From assembly GCA_000149265.1 (NCBI GenBank), contig CH003229.1:659060-723059 (forward strand): a stretch of 64,000 bases of DNA, written 5' to 3'. Both the position numbers and the translations under genes were made by a program. The stretch is from Ciona savignyi. Taxonomy: Eukaryota > Chordata > Ascidiacea > Phlebobranchia > Cionidae. Of this stretch, positions 53,841 to 64,000 are shown piece by piece. Numbering within the stretch: the first letter of the stretch is position 1; every line of letters starts with the position of its first letter. The notes beneath the pieces were generated by a model. That model was given only the letters and a program-made list of their open reading frames with translations, had not been told where the DNA came from and searched no databases.

Positions 53841-54860
53841 TGGTACTCTGGGAATCATAGATCACAATGTAGTTTGCCAAATTTTAATTAATTGTGTATG
53901 CTGTTGGTACGCTTACCAAAAATATTAAAAAAATAATCATTTTTTTAATTACTTTCGACCGAGAACTCCTTGATCCAGAAGTATTATTTAAAGCGATAAA
54001 CCAGAAAAGTTTACCAGAAAACTTTTTGAAAAAAGATATGTCAAGCTTGCATTGGTTTATTAAAGGTTTTAAACCCTTGACTGTTTTTAATTGTTTGTTG
54101 AGTAATTTCAGCTGTAAACTGTACTATCTTAATTAAGTTTTTATTTATATATCCAATAACAAATAGTATCAGCTACGTATAAGTGCATAACTGCACTGCA
54201 TAAGTGCATAACCAACATATCTGACTGCTATAAACATTTTAAATCGATTAATTTTATATATCCATATTTATTCCCATGAATAAGAAAATACAATCATATT
54301 TGGAATCGTTAAATTATAGCTGAACACTCAGGGGCTTGATATTACCCGGGTAATCGTCACAATTGAATGGAAAAACGTAAGGAAGTATTTTCACATTTTA
54401 GTCGTCATATCATAGCTTGCGCTGGTAACGCACTTTTCGGTTGTCTACAAAGCACCGACGTTCTTACCAATACATGGCTAACTAGATGTGTACCAAGGAA
54501 ATATTAGAGCCAACGGTTCAGTGATAAGAGTTTAATTGACAGATGATTTTGTATCAGCTTAATTTGGTCGAAAACAAATCTAGCGACAATGTTGCTTTCC
54601 AAACCACTGCAGTTTTACTAAAAAACAGGACCAGTATTTGCACTAAATGCTATAAAATCGTCCTATTCGTTTCGCCTATATAGTGAGAATGAAGTTTAAA
54701 ATAAAACAACATTTTCTTTGTGAATTTTATTTTTAAAGTTAACTATGAATCAACGATACTGAGTTCATAGATCTGTAAAATAAAGGCGGAATAAAATGTA
54801 AGATGAACTGGTATTAATGTGATCAAGTTTAAAGCGTAAACTCGATGTTTCCAAACTCAC
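53841..54860. other. AT-rich spacer
   Basis: The open frame near 53894-54136 has no recognisable content, and nothing else is seen. It ends at the 3' side of the minus-strand peptide gene. Confidence 0.5.
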
Positions 54861-54865
54861 CAGTT

Positions 54866-55200
54866 TTACTCATCATGTTCCATCATCTCATCAGCATTTT
54901 CAATGGCGTCCATTTCTGCAATGTTTGTAAAAAAATAAATTACCATCGCTCTTCAACTCATGAATGCGATGCTTACAAAATATATTACGTTTTTTGTTTT
55001 ATTTTATTATTTTAATGCGATAAAATACGGCTTTAATACATTCGAACACACTCACCTGGCATTTCATTGTCGGCCTGTGCTTGGTTCCAGTACCAGCGTC
55101 TACGTCTCCTGATGCGGCGACGACTAAATCCTGCCTCAGTTGATTCACTCAGCAAGAGAAGCCCGATGGCCAGCAGAAGTACGAAAAGTGACTTGTTCAT
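54866..55200 (-). CDS. Secreted Arg/Trp-rich peptide precursor, minus-strand copy
   Basis: Coding exons 55200-55056 (145 bp) and 54915-54866 (50 bp), 64 residues. Signal peptide MNKSLFVLLLAIGLLLLSES then TEA; core GFSRRRIRRRRRWYWNQAQA; acidic end EMDAIENADEMMEHDE. The acceptor 'cgttacag' abuts ATG. A non-coding first exon would end at 55268 (AAG|gtaagtc), and a 3'-UTR intron starts after 54861. It is paralogous to the plus-strand gene at 56553, and the proteins differ only at two residues of the acidic tail (AD against VG). The TATA position reads TGTAAATA. A cationic core with an anionic tail suggests a host-defence peptide; activity is not demonstrable from sequence. Confidence 0.78.
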
Positions 55201-55315
55201 CTGTAACGAAGTTAACTTTAAGCACTTCCAACAGGCGAATCAATAGATATACAAGATAGAGACTTACCTTTGTATTTAGTTTCCACAAATATGGTTCTCT
55301 GTAGTGGTGCTGGTG

Positions 55316-55323
55316 TATTTACA
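55316..55323 (-). promoter_or_regulatory. Mutated TATA box of the minus-strand peptide gene
   Basis: The minus strand reads GGGTGTAAATACACC where the plus-strand paralog reads GGGTATAAATACACC. A single A-to-G change alters the second base of TATAAATA. Confidence 0.7.
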
Positions 55324-55510
55324 CCCAACTAAACGTGATTTGGATATGCAAACTTTACTTTCTGTCTCATGATTGACAGTTAGAAAGTGAAAATAACTTC
55401 TTATAACGTGACATCCCATCAAAGATGATCGTCTTTCAATTGAGGAAGCATTTCTTCCTGATTCGTGTAGAATCTTAGGAGAAAGCCACTAGACGATCGT
55501 GATAGCTTTG

Positions 55511-56234
55511 GAAAGATGTTTTGGTTTACGTTGCAGCGGGATGTTATTGAAGCTTATTAGATAAAAACAATAAACAGAAAAAATCAAATTAAATTACCAA
55601 AACCGAAACTTTGATTTTTCCAAATAACTTAATACCTGGAGGTACCTAGCTAATATTTTCGTTTAAAATGTATTTAATTATCATTCATTCGTTTTAAAAC
55701 AATTTGTGCAAATTTAAATTTGATATGTTAGTCATTATATATTATTCAATTTTTCTACCTGCGCAAAAATAGACACATGTACAGAAATTTGTGCGTTTTG
55801 ACTTAGATATAACGAATGAGAATTAAATACAATTTTATTATGAATGACAGCTCGGTGATCAAATTGAATAACTGTTTATCAATCAAGCCGATGAATTTAA
55901 ATACCTTTGTTTGGCCGAATGTTTTACGTGAACGATTCGTACATCCATGTCTTTATAAAATATTTATTAGTGACGAGCCTATGGTCTCAAAACTAATACC
56001 AGTCCATATGTATTTGTAGTCGAATGGTTACATGGTCGTATAAAGAAATTACATAAAAACGCTTTCGATAACAAGCCAATCACGAGATTAAACTTCTAAA
56101 AAAATTGATTTGTTTAGATATGGCCAACACGCTTGTTTCAATAATAAAACGATCTAGCAGTTTACAAGACCACCCAAGCAGCTTCGAGAATATTGTGCTG
56201 CATCTGGTATAAACAAAAACATCCTATCAAGCGG
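55511..56234. other. Spacer between the divergent peptide genes
   Basis: AT-rich. A weak family B SINE remnant lies at about 55966-56040 ('agtgacgagcctatggtctc'). No exon was seen. Confidence 0.5.
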
Positions 56235-56429
56235 CATCACGATCATTTGGTGACTTCCACTTTCTCCATTCCTCGAAACACGTTTCACGAATCAGGAAGA
56301 AATGCTTCCTCAATTGAAAGACGATCATGTTTGGTGCGAAGTCACGTTATAGAAAGTTATTTCCACTTTCTAACTGTCAATCATGAGACAGAAAGTAAAG
56401 TTGGCATATCCAAATCACGTTTAGTTGGG

Positions 56430-56437
56430 TATAAATA
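56430..56437 (+). promoter_or_regulatory. TATA box of the plus-strand peptide gene
   Basis: TATAAATA in the context GGGTATAAATACACC. A transcript starting about 30 bases on would have a short non-coding first exon ending at 56485 (AAAG|gtaagt). Confidence 0.75.
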
Positions 56438-56552
56438 CACCAGCACCACTACAGAGAACCGTATTTGTGGAAACTAAATACAAAGGTAAGTCTCTATCTT
56501 GTATATCAATTGATCGGCCCATTGGAGGTGTTTAAAGTTAACTTCGTTACAG

Positions 56553-56886
56553 ATGAACAAGTCACTTTTCGTACTCCTGTTGGCCATCGGGCTTCTTTTG
56601 CTGAGTGAATCAACTGAGGCAGGATTTAGTCGTCGCCGCATCAGGAGACGTAGACGCTGGTACTGGAACCAAGCACAGGCCGACAATGAAATGCCAGGTG
56701 AGTGTGTTCGAATGTATTAAAGTCGTATTTTATCGCATCAAAATAATAATAATAAAAAAAAACTTAATGTATTTTGTAAACATCGCATTCATGATATGAA
56801 GAACGATGGAAATTTAAATTTTTACAAACATTGCAGAAATGGACGCCATTGAAAATGTTGGTGAGATGATGGAACACGACGAGTAA
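56553..56886 (+). CDS. Secreted Arg/Trp-rich peptide precursor, plus-strand copy
   Basis: Coding exons 56553-56697 and 56837-56886, 64 residues, joined in phase 1 (CCAG|gtgagt, ttgcag|AAATGG). The ATG follows a splice acceptor directly, so translation begins at the first base of exon 2. Exon 1 is a short leader below an intact TATA box, and a 3'-UTR intron runs 56892-56984. The polyadenylation signal AATAAA is at 57026. The product is a 23-residue signal peptide, a core with eight arginines and two tryptophans (RRRIRRRRRWYWN), and an acidic tail (EMDAIENVGEMMEHDE). The divergent paralog lies 1.35 kb to the left. Two copies keeping the same coding sequence while introns drift suggests both were under constraint, or recent gene conversion. 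Regulation was not recognised beyond the TATA box. Confidence 0.82.
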
Positions 56887-57059
56887 AACTGGTAAGTTTG
56901 GAAACATCGAGTTTACGTTGCTTTTAAACTTGATCGTATTTAATACCAATTTATCTTAGATTTTATTTCGTTTTTATTTGACAGATTCATCACATCAGTA
57001 TTGTTAAAGGAAAGTTCTATTCAAAAATAAAATCTACAAAGACAATTTTGTTTTAGTTG

Positions 57060-57659
57060 AAATTTGTTGTCAGAATATATGCGAGACAATATACACATTT
57101 ATATAATCGGTTCAAACACTTTATTAGCTGAACTGCGGTAGACAGAAATATACTGTACACTTAAACGCGACAACGACGTGTTAATTACTACAATTTAAAG
57201 TCATTTGATTGAAACCTATATGTGTTATGCCGCCAAAATAGGAGTGATTGGGTATCTATAGTTGCGCAACAGAGGGGCTTGGCAATATAACTTGTCTGTA
57301 TTGGTCAATACGCAGTTCAGCTTTATAAGGATGGCGTGTAACCTATTAGGAACTCTATGCGCGACAGGATGTGACGAGTGGTAGCCTCCCTTAGTCATTG
57401 TTTTTTAAAGTGATATCTGAGTAACAATGGTGGTGATTCCCCAATATTTGTTTGGTTGACACAACATGTGCTAGGCTGCGCGTCGGTGTTATCGTTTAGC
57501 TGTAAAGTTTTGTAAGAGGAGCAGTGCTTTGTCAAACAAAGGTGTAGGTTGTGCATCTGCTAGCTGTTTTGTTGGGTAAAAGTTGCTGATGGACGGAGGG
57601 GTATGGGCTCAAAATTTGGAGGGTTTTAATTTAGTTTGCAGATCCAAGCTTCTTTAATG
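57060..57659. other. Flank of the peptide gene
   Basis: No exon, SINE or tandem repeat recognised on either strand. Confidence 0.5.
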
Positions 57660-58940
57660 TGCAGATCCAAGCTTATTATTTCGGCATTTTATATTCTAGG
57701 AATAATAGCGCCCAATTTAATTGCTTAAATTTTAATTAACTTTGTATGAGGTTTATTCCATTTAACAAAGATATTAAAACAATAAAAATAATTAATTTGG
57801 GAAAATACCCAATTTTAATTTAATTTAAAATATTCCTTAAAAAAAGATTTTTTTATAAAACTTATAAGGGTGTCTGGTCCGTACGAGAGGGGATTTTAAA
57901 TAATATTAAAGTTTTTAAATAGTTATGGCTAACATGATATAGATGTGTCGAAACCCAAAATTGTAGTTTTTCACATCGAAGAAATTCCATGAAATCGAAA
58001 AAAATCAATTTTTTTTTGGACCATTGATTTTCAGGGGGTTTATAATGTCCAACGTATTAGCCCAACTCTAAATTAATTGTAAATGCCGTTGGTCCACTTA
58101 CCACAATTGTTAAAAAGGTGTCTTGTATGTCCGAGATCGTCGAGAACAGGGGTGGGCAATTTTTCTAGTAGGCGGGCCAGATGTGGGAAAATAAACTCTT
58201 GGTGGGCCAGATTATTAGATAAATATTATTCAATATAGTTTCCATGTTTCGTCAAGGATTGACGACTAATGTTGTACTATTTTAATACCGCAACACTCTA
58301 AACATATAGTAAACATACTGCTTTCCTGCCAACCTTTGTAAATATACTTTGGTAACCAATCTTTGTTAAATGCTCAAAACTCTCTTTCTAATTTACGTTT
58401 CATATAATATTCCATGGTTAGTAATTCATAAAATCCATTTATATTTGAAATTTAAATATAATTGATAACCGCTAAAGAAAAACTAACAATAACAGTCACG
58501 TTGTTAAAAAGTACCCAGTAGTGTCTGATGTTTACAACGCTTACTGTTTTGACCTTATAATTTTTGTTTAAAAAGTGTGCTAACATAATTGTTTGTTCAC
58601 TAAGGCAATTGTTTATTTCACCAGCTCGCACTAACAGTGCGGTAAGGGTAGAGCGATGGGCAACTGTTAAGAATGATGCGTCCGTCCACATTACATAGTG
58701 TGGTTGGATACAGACAGCGGGCCGGACCTGGGCCACATTACAGGTTATTGTTAGAGACAGTCTGGGGGCCGGTCGAAATTCCTTCAGGGGCCGGTCCCGC
58801 CGGCCCTCGGGCCGTATGTTGCCTACCCCTGGTCTAGAACAAGCATTCATTTCAAACTAAACTTTTAGAGAAGTAGCTATCATATCATTAATAAATTAAA
58901 ACCCCAAATTACGGTTTTACTGCAGGAGAATTCCCGACGG
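57660..58940 (+). repeat. Repeat C, copy split by a hAT-like element
   Basis: Left part 57660-58146 and right part 58832-58940 together match 53165-53840. The interruption is the 685-bp element listed separately. The two Repeat C copies flank the peptide-gene inverted duplication in direct orientation. Confidence 0.78.
58147..58831. mobile_element. Non-autonomous hAT-like element in Repeat C
   Basis: The termini are CAGGGGTGGGCAA on the left and TTGCCTACCCCTG on the right. Flanking 8-mers GTCGAGAA (58139-58146) and GTCTAGAA (58832-58839) differ at one base. The paralogous Repeat C at 53.7 kb has the single site uninterrupted, which confirms both ends. GC-rich 'gggccgg' blocks lie inside the right end. 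No transposase is present; the minus-strand open frame is chance. Confidence 0.9.
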
Positions 58941-59025
58941 TGGGCGCGAGGTTATCTGACGATTGCCTGTGTGTTAACCCCCTTGGTTGTCCCATTCATA
59001 GGAATAAACATGAATATCCTAATCT
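58930..59025 (+). repeat. tRNA-derived SINE (family A), tail half
   Basis: 'ttcccgacggtgggcgcgag', 'gttatctgacgattgcctgt' and the terminal 'ataaacatgaatatcctaat'. Confidence 0.75.
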
Positions 59026-59075
59026 AACTTAGGCTAAGTAATTGACCCAAATAAATTAGTACCAGTTAGAGAGTA

Positions 59076-59745
59076 AAGGCCTGGTTTACACGATGCGTGG
59101 AGATGCGAGCCGAAGTGAACGAAATAACTGTCTTTATTTGTTTTATTTTACAGTTTACACGCTCGTTTCACTTCGCCTCGCTTTGTTTGGTTCGCGCGGG
59201 AACGCACACCTGAGCGTATCGCTCACAAGCATTTTATGAACTAAGTTGATCAGCTATCAGACTTGATCTATACATTTTTTTACACTTGGAAATGCAATAA
59301 GTTAGAAATTACAGGGTGGCCTACCCTACATAGACCCCATAGGCTACACTTGTGGTAAGGCCAGGCTACTGATTAGGTATGACTACATTTTTCTCTTAGT
59401 CAGTTTTTAATTTACCAAAGAAGATAAGGATTATACTTTATAAGCCCTAAATTAGACACCAGGTACCGGTATCACGTTTCACAAAAATTTATATTTGTAG
59501 AAAAGTTCTTTTACCTACCAGTAAGATAAAAAATTACCTTCGTATGCTTTTTATCGGCATTTTAAATTCAGAAAAAAAAGCTTCAAATAAAATTGTTGTG
59601 AAAGAAACAAATACCCAACAAAATAGCTTACGGTTGTTGTCATGGCGATACGCATCGCTGCGCGTACGTGTAAACAGTACAGAATAATTCGTTTCACCGC
59701 GTTTGTCTGCGTCTTGTTTTGCCACGCATCGTGTAAACCAGCCTT
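59076..59745. mobile_element. MITE with about 25-bp terminal inverted repeats
   Basis: The left end AAGGCCTGGTTTACACGATG and the complement of the right end AAGGCTGGTTTACACGATGC match, with one base inserted. TA flanks both ends, suggesting a TA-type target duplication (TTA-type is also possible). The interior has no transposase. Superfamily not assigned. Confidence 0.78.
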
Positions 59746-62340
59746 TAGATTGTTAAGTTGCAAAGACATAAATTCCTGATTAACTTTTAGTTAAAGGGTT
59801 TATTAATCGTTTTTTAATTGATTGACCGTGTGTAAACCCTGTTTTTTCATTTACGGTGTTAAACATTAATATCCTATACTATCCCATCCTTACAGCGAAA
59901 TAAACGAAAAATAACAGATAGTTATAATAATAACCACAAACCTAGAGGGTGTCAACCACGGTTTTACCCACCACTATTTGTAAACACAATTTGTATGCTA
60001 TGTGTTTACCTAACAACATTTGGTATATGTCACAATCATAATTTATGGACAAGTCTTAATTTTTACGCAGTTTAAAATACATTTTCTACAATCATGTATT
60101 TGATTAACGGACTAACATTTTACTATATAATAAAATTTAGGACAATTTCAGGAAGGAACTGTCGGTTCCTTACCATTTCGCCTCTCGATCAAGGATACGT
60201 TAAGGGTTAAAGTCGTATTTATTCAAGACTGGCGCAACGGTCCGGTAAGGAAACAAGAACGGGCATGAGTTTTACCATCTCACGGCAAATAAATGGTAGT
60301 CAGTTCTAAAAAGAACTATCTGTGAGTCCCAAGTGGACTGATGTGTAAATACAAAACACGGCAACTTATACTTAAAGTGACAATGGGCGCAAATGCAATA
60401 AAACAGGGCGTCCGCGTTTTATGACGTTTGTCGTGACGATCAATGTGTTGTTCTCTTGTACAACTGGTGCAATTAATATAATGATTGTGGGAAATTCTCA
60501 CACGAGAATTTGCAACAGAACTGTTGAAGATTCATGTCGTGCATTTCTTTCAGAGCCAGCTGTATTGTAACTGAAATGCCATTGCTTCGTAGCAAATTCG
60601 CCATTATGCCATATATTATTTGCTAGATGTATTTTATCGATCCTCTTCTTACGTACAATGTGCTGTCTGTTATCGCCTTTGTGTCTATATATCAGGCTAT
60701 ACTGGAACGTGGTGTAAACGAATCAGTGTAATTTAATTTATAATAATTAATTAGACTTTACACGGTAGACGAGTAGCGGTTTACCTTTACTATTAGTTTG
60801 TTTTCGATAAGCGCAACGGTACAAGTAAAATAATGCATAAGCATAACCGGCTACAAAGTTTTATAAGTGGGGACAGGCTGTAGGGTACGTTAAGCGTACC
60901 CGCCCTAGTTACCACAAGAGCCTAGGCTGTACAGATTGTAAATTAGGAAACACAGTGCTGTACGCATAGACATCTCTGTGTTTGTTTGTCTCTCTGATTA
61001 AATGAGGTCTGTTATATGCGATTTTGCAACCAAGGAAAAAATGCGATGCAGAATATCTAAAACACGCACAATAGATGATGTTTGCGCTTCTTACAATAGA
61101 AAATTCTTGCGCTAGATTTAGAAGTTTTCGCAGGTCGCGTTGATCGCATCGTGAATTTAGATAGCAGTTCGTCATGTAGAGATTCATTTGTTTCTTGGAA
61201 CTTTGATAACGACGTCGCCAACAGCCAATTATGTCGGTACGATACGTCTAAGCAGATCAAGTGTCAAGCAACAGGCACAAATAACATACGTATTTTGACG
61301 ACACGCCACAGTTCTTATACGACAGTAGCCTAAACAAGAAATAAATCAATGTTGTGAGCTTACATACTAGCAATAGATAAGAAATCAGTGTGGTAAGCTT
61401 ACATACCATTTTCGTGCGGAGCAAATACAAATGTCAGCTGCAAACTATCTTGTTGTCGCCAATACGAAACCGGGCCGTTTAGCACAGGTGCCTAACCTAT
61501 AGGATAGCAAACTTACAAAGATGCGTTTTATGTACAAAATACTTCTAACACGAAGGCTACTGGTTTTTTCTTCTAGTACTGCATTTCTTCATTCTGACCA
61601 CATATTTGGTGTTTAGTACAAGGTAAACGCTCTTATAGAATTGATTTTTGCTTTTTTCGTTTTTATTAGAAATTTCCTCTTTTCAACTAGAATTGGATAT
61701 CGTTAAGGACAAAAAGGAATTGTCTAAGGTTGGGTTGAAACTATCAGGATTGCTAAATGACAAGTGTCGTATCCTAGCTATATAAAATATGTAACATACA
61801 CTTACTCCAGTACATGATATATAGGATACATTTAATTAGAATTTTTTTGGTTCAAATTTACCTCAAATTAAAATTGTTCCTTCGGTTTTTGTAGGAGTAT
61901 CAAAGGTATGCACGTTGAGGTGATGCATTAGAACGGAAGGATCGAGTCAGCCATGCACAATAAGTTCAATATAGCTCCGATTACCAGACGGAAGGCGCGA
62001 GACAGTCTACGATTGTTTGTGTCAAAGCGGTCTGCGTTTTCATTCAACCAAATATGAATGATATACTATTTCTTAGACTCCATCTCCCAGTTAGCAGGGA
62101 GGATTGTAAGTGTGGGAAGACGGCGGAAGGTGGGGAATCTGGTATCAGATACATCGCTCAGCCAACACTTAAAAGAAACAGCACAACAAACTGTTCAATA
62201 TATCAAGGTATTGTACATCATCAAACATAACATGCTGCAATATCTCCGGTAACCCGGCGGTGGAGGTGATCTGAATATTATTTCTGTAAGAACGCTCACT
62301 TTTGTTTTCGTGGGGTTATCTGACGTGTGATAACGCCCGT
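59746..62340. other. Intergenic region with SINE tails and one candidate exon
   Basis: Family A SINE tails are seen near 59810-59880, 61965-62060 and 62205-62300. At 60152-60244 a 93-bp block lies between a good acceptor (acaatttcag) and donor (CCG|gtaagg). It is open in a frame reading EGTVGSLPFRLSIKDTLRVK and then VVFIQDWRNGP. I do not recognise it. No other gene is visible. Confidence 0.4.
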
Positions 62341-62349
62341 GCGTTTTCC

Positions 62350-62455
62350 CGTGCACATTATTGGCGTATAAGATTGCGAAACATTATTGGCGTATAAGAT
62401 TTTGAAACATTATTGGCGTATAAGATTTTGAAACATTATTGGCGTGTAAGATTGC
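62350..62455. repeat. 26-bp tandem repeat, four units
   Basis: Four copies of 'attattggcgtataagattt' plus 'tgaaac', with small variants. Confidence 0.93.
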
Positions 62456-62734
62456 GGTCGGTAAAATAACATTTACCCAACCCCAACTATAAGAAAGTGC
62501 CTTGCCCTAGGTCGTTTTTCCAGCAGCTGGTTTTGATTGAAGGGCTTTTCGACTGCCTACAGATTGCAAGCGTTCTTATTGTTTGAGCGAACTCGCGTAT
62601 ATAAAAGGAAATTGGATTAGCTGATTGAAATTGGATTAGCTGATTGGATCAGGTTGCGATCGGTAAAATTGATATCTGTGTTATCATGATGAATTACTGT
62701 AAGTTTAACTCTGCTTACTATAGCTTTGTTGCAG

Positions 62735-63556
62735 AAAATACCGGGTGCCGAATTTACGTTTTTGTAAAATCCGCTTGTGCGTTTGGTTTTAAACGGAATA
62801 TTATCCGCCGCACGTGGGCGAGAGTGAGCTACATAGATGGTTGCGAATTCCAGACGTTTTTCGTGCTGGGCAAGGCAGTCAACGAAACACAAGCGTCGGT
62901 ACAAGAGGAAATAAACGTCAATTTAGATCAGTGGTTCCCAACCTGGGGGTCGCGACCCCCAAAGGGGTCGCAAAGCATGTTAAAGGGGGTCGCGAAGCTG
63001 TTACTAATGTAAGAACAAAGGTAAATGTCAATAGTACTAGGTGCACCGGTACGCTCGTAGTATGTGCTATCATAGAGTACTAATATATATTAGTACTCTA
63101 TGGTGCTATTCCGTGCATAATTTTTCATTGAGACATTTCATTCGGATTGCTTAGTAGCACAATATTATTGCATCAGTATGCGTCCACTGTGATGTCATAT
63201 CGTCCACTGTGATGTCATAAACTATGACCGTACAATAGCTGCAAATTGGAACTTTATTAGGGAAGTAGCCTAGTATATTATACATCAGAAATCAGTCAAG
63301 ACTTGGAATTGGTAAAGATAGTTAAGGGGAGCATCATATGCGTTTAGCTGCAGATCTACAAGGTCAACGATCGCACTGATTTGTTAATAAATGCAAGTAA
63401 AGCATTTTTGTGCTAACTTTCTAATTTTGCATTTAGGATATAATATAAGTGGTGGGTCACGGAATCTTCGAAAATTTTAAAGGGGGTCACCAAGAGAAAA
63501 AGGTTGGGAACCACTGATTTAGATATTCTTCAATACGATGGACCAGATGTGTACAG
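62735..63556 (+). pseudogene. Exon of a GT31-family (beta-1,3-galactosyl/GlcNAc-transferase-like) gene, interrupted by a transposon
   Basis: Removing the element at 62929-63516 and one copy of the duplicated target leaves one exon (62735-62928 plus 63525-63556). It has acceptor tttgttgcag, donor TACAG|gtaagc and a continuous frame. It opens CRIYVFVKSACAFGFKRN, followed by IIRRTWARV, the GT31 signature in which a strand is followed by RRxxIRxTW. FQTFFVLGKAVNE matches the next conserved strand, and the exon ends LDILQYDGPDVYR, where family members have a D(I/L)LQ.DF.D.Y motif. GT31 enzymes are Golgi type II membrane glycosyltransferases. The N-terminal anchor and catalytic DxD exons are not in the window. 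With the insertion in place the frame hits a stop inside the element. This allele is therefore probably inactive unless the insert is absent in other haplotypes. Confidence 0.75.
62929..63516. mobile_element. Non-autonomous hAT-like element inserted in a coding exon
   Basis: 588 bp with inverted ends CAGTGGTTCCCAACCT and AGGTTGGGAACCACTG. The 8-bp target ATTTAGAT is perfectly duplicated at 62921-62928 and 63517-63524. A GC-rich 'gggggtcgcgacccc' palindrome lies just inside the left end. No transposase. Confidence 0.95.
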
Positions 63557-63759
63557 GTAAGCGTTTTTTGTTTGTTCTTTCTCTCCGAGCATGTTTCTTT
63601 CGGCGTCTTTTCTAATGTGAAATCATATGACATGTACACTGTGATTTGGGCATTTTTCTGCTTTCCTTTATTCCATGTTGAAGTACCCAAGTACACCTTT
63701 TCAGAGCCAGTAGAAACACGAAACAAAATGGAAATAAACAGATCAGCTCGGTAAAAAAA

Positions 63760-63835
63760 AAACAGCCGTGAGACCAAATGGTTAACGCGATCGATAGATA
63801 TGCACTTTGCAAACATAGCTTCCTCGACCAAAATA
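63760..63835 (+). repeat. tRNA-Ser-like SINE (family B), partial
   Basis: 'acagccgtgagaccaaatgg' then 'ttaacgcgatcgat', the head of family B; the 3' half is missing. The remaining sequence to 64000 shows no exon. Confidence 0.6.
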
Positions 63836-64000
63836 CACGACTTATACATAAAATAACTTGTAAATTTGAATTAAGTTTTATTAAAACGGCTTTTAAACTT
63901 TTACATGTGTTTTTTTCTGGCCTTTACCAGACTTTTAAGCACTATGCGATTAACACGTTTTATAATTCGGCGTTCGAAGTGTTGATTAACTATTTCCCAG

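Larger units (their letters stand above)
54860..55510. repeat. Left arm of the peptide-gene inverted duplication
   Basis: Matches 56235-56900 in inverse orientation through the gene, its promoter and about 200 bp upstream ('cgatcgtctttcaattgagg'-type, 'gaagcatttcttcctgattc'). Divergence is greater upstream and in the introns than in the coding exons. Confidence 0.88.
56235..56900. repeat. Right arm of the peptide-gene inverted duplication
   Basis: The inverse of 54860-55510, holding the plus-strand peptide gene and its promoter. 'aatcaggaagaaatgcttcc' and 'aactgtcaatcatgagacag' are landmark matches. Confidence 0.88.

Noticed and set aside
53894-54136. 80-codon open frame in AT-rich sequence
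   Set aside because: No splice signals, recognisable motif or compositional difference from its surroundings.
58452-58850. 132-codon minus-strand open frame
   Set aside because: It lies inside the hAT-like element, runs across its terminal repeat and resembles no transposase.

Overview
The window is animal nuclear DNA: AT-rich, with short exons bounded by GT/AG splice sites and introns full of repeats. The genes (VAV, HPD, a BTB-Kelch protein, a GT31 glycosyltransferase) are metazoan. Two families of tRNA-derived SINEs, several non-autonomous hAT-like elements, and small secreted peptides built as signal peptide, basic core and acidic C-terminal exon all point to an ascidian tunicate such as Ciona. 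The species is an inference; gene structures were built by hand from splice sites and reading phase.

Layout. 1-8 kb (+): the 3' half of a VAV-family gene (proline-rich linker, SH3, SH2, SH3); its catalytic exons lie left of the window. 9-19 kb: repeat-rich, with several copies of a dispersed repeat carrying a palindromic GGGGAATTCCCC, a 403-bp direct duplication, an Arg-rich secreted peptide gene (-) and a broken BEL/Pao gag fragment. 20.4-31.4 kb (+): a complete 11-exon BTB-BACK-Kelch gene (557 aa). One intron holds a hAT-like element, and another holds a 3-kb Ty3-like LTR element that has lost nearly all of pol. 34.2-41.0 kb (-): an HPD gene (4-hydroxyphenylpyruvate dioxygenase, 383 aa, 11 coding exons) with two striking minisatellites in its introns.

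43-53 kb: a large imperfect inverted repeat encloses a small secreted-peptide gene. One arm carries a young LTR element with identical-length 296-bp LTRs and a 4-bp target duplication; the other arm preserves the empty site. A 1.4-kb tandem duplication and more palindrome-bearing repeats follow. 54.8-57.0 kb: two nearly identical Arg-rich peptide genes stand head to head in a second inverted duplication; one has an intact TATA box and the other a mutated one. 57.6-63.6 kb: a repeat split by a hAT-like element, a TIR MITE, and at the right edge an exon of a GT31 glycosyltransferase interrupted by a 588-bp hAT-like element with a perfect 8-bp target duplication.

The conserved genes are unrelated housekeeping or signalling loci. 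The peptide loci (13-14, 45 and 55-57 kb) share an architecture: secretion signal, tryptophan-containing core that is basic in two of the three loci, phase-1 intron, and a short last coding exon that is acidic or mixed. They look like a dispersed family of defence-type peptides.
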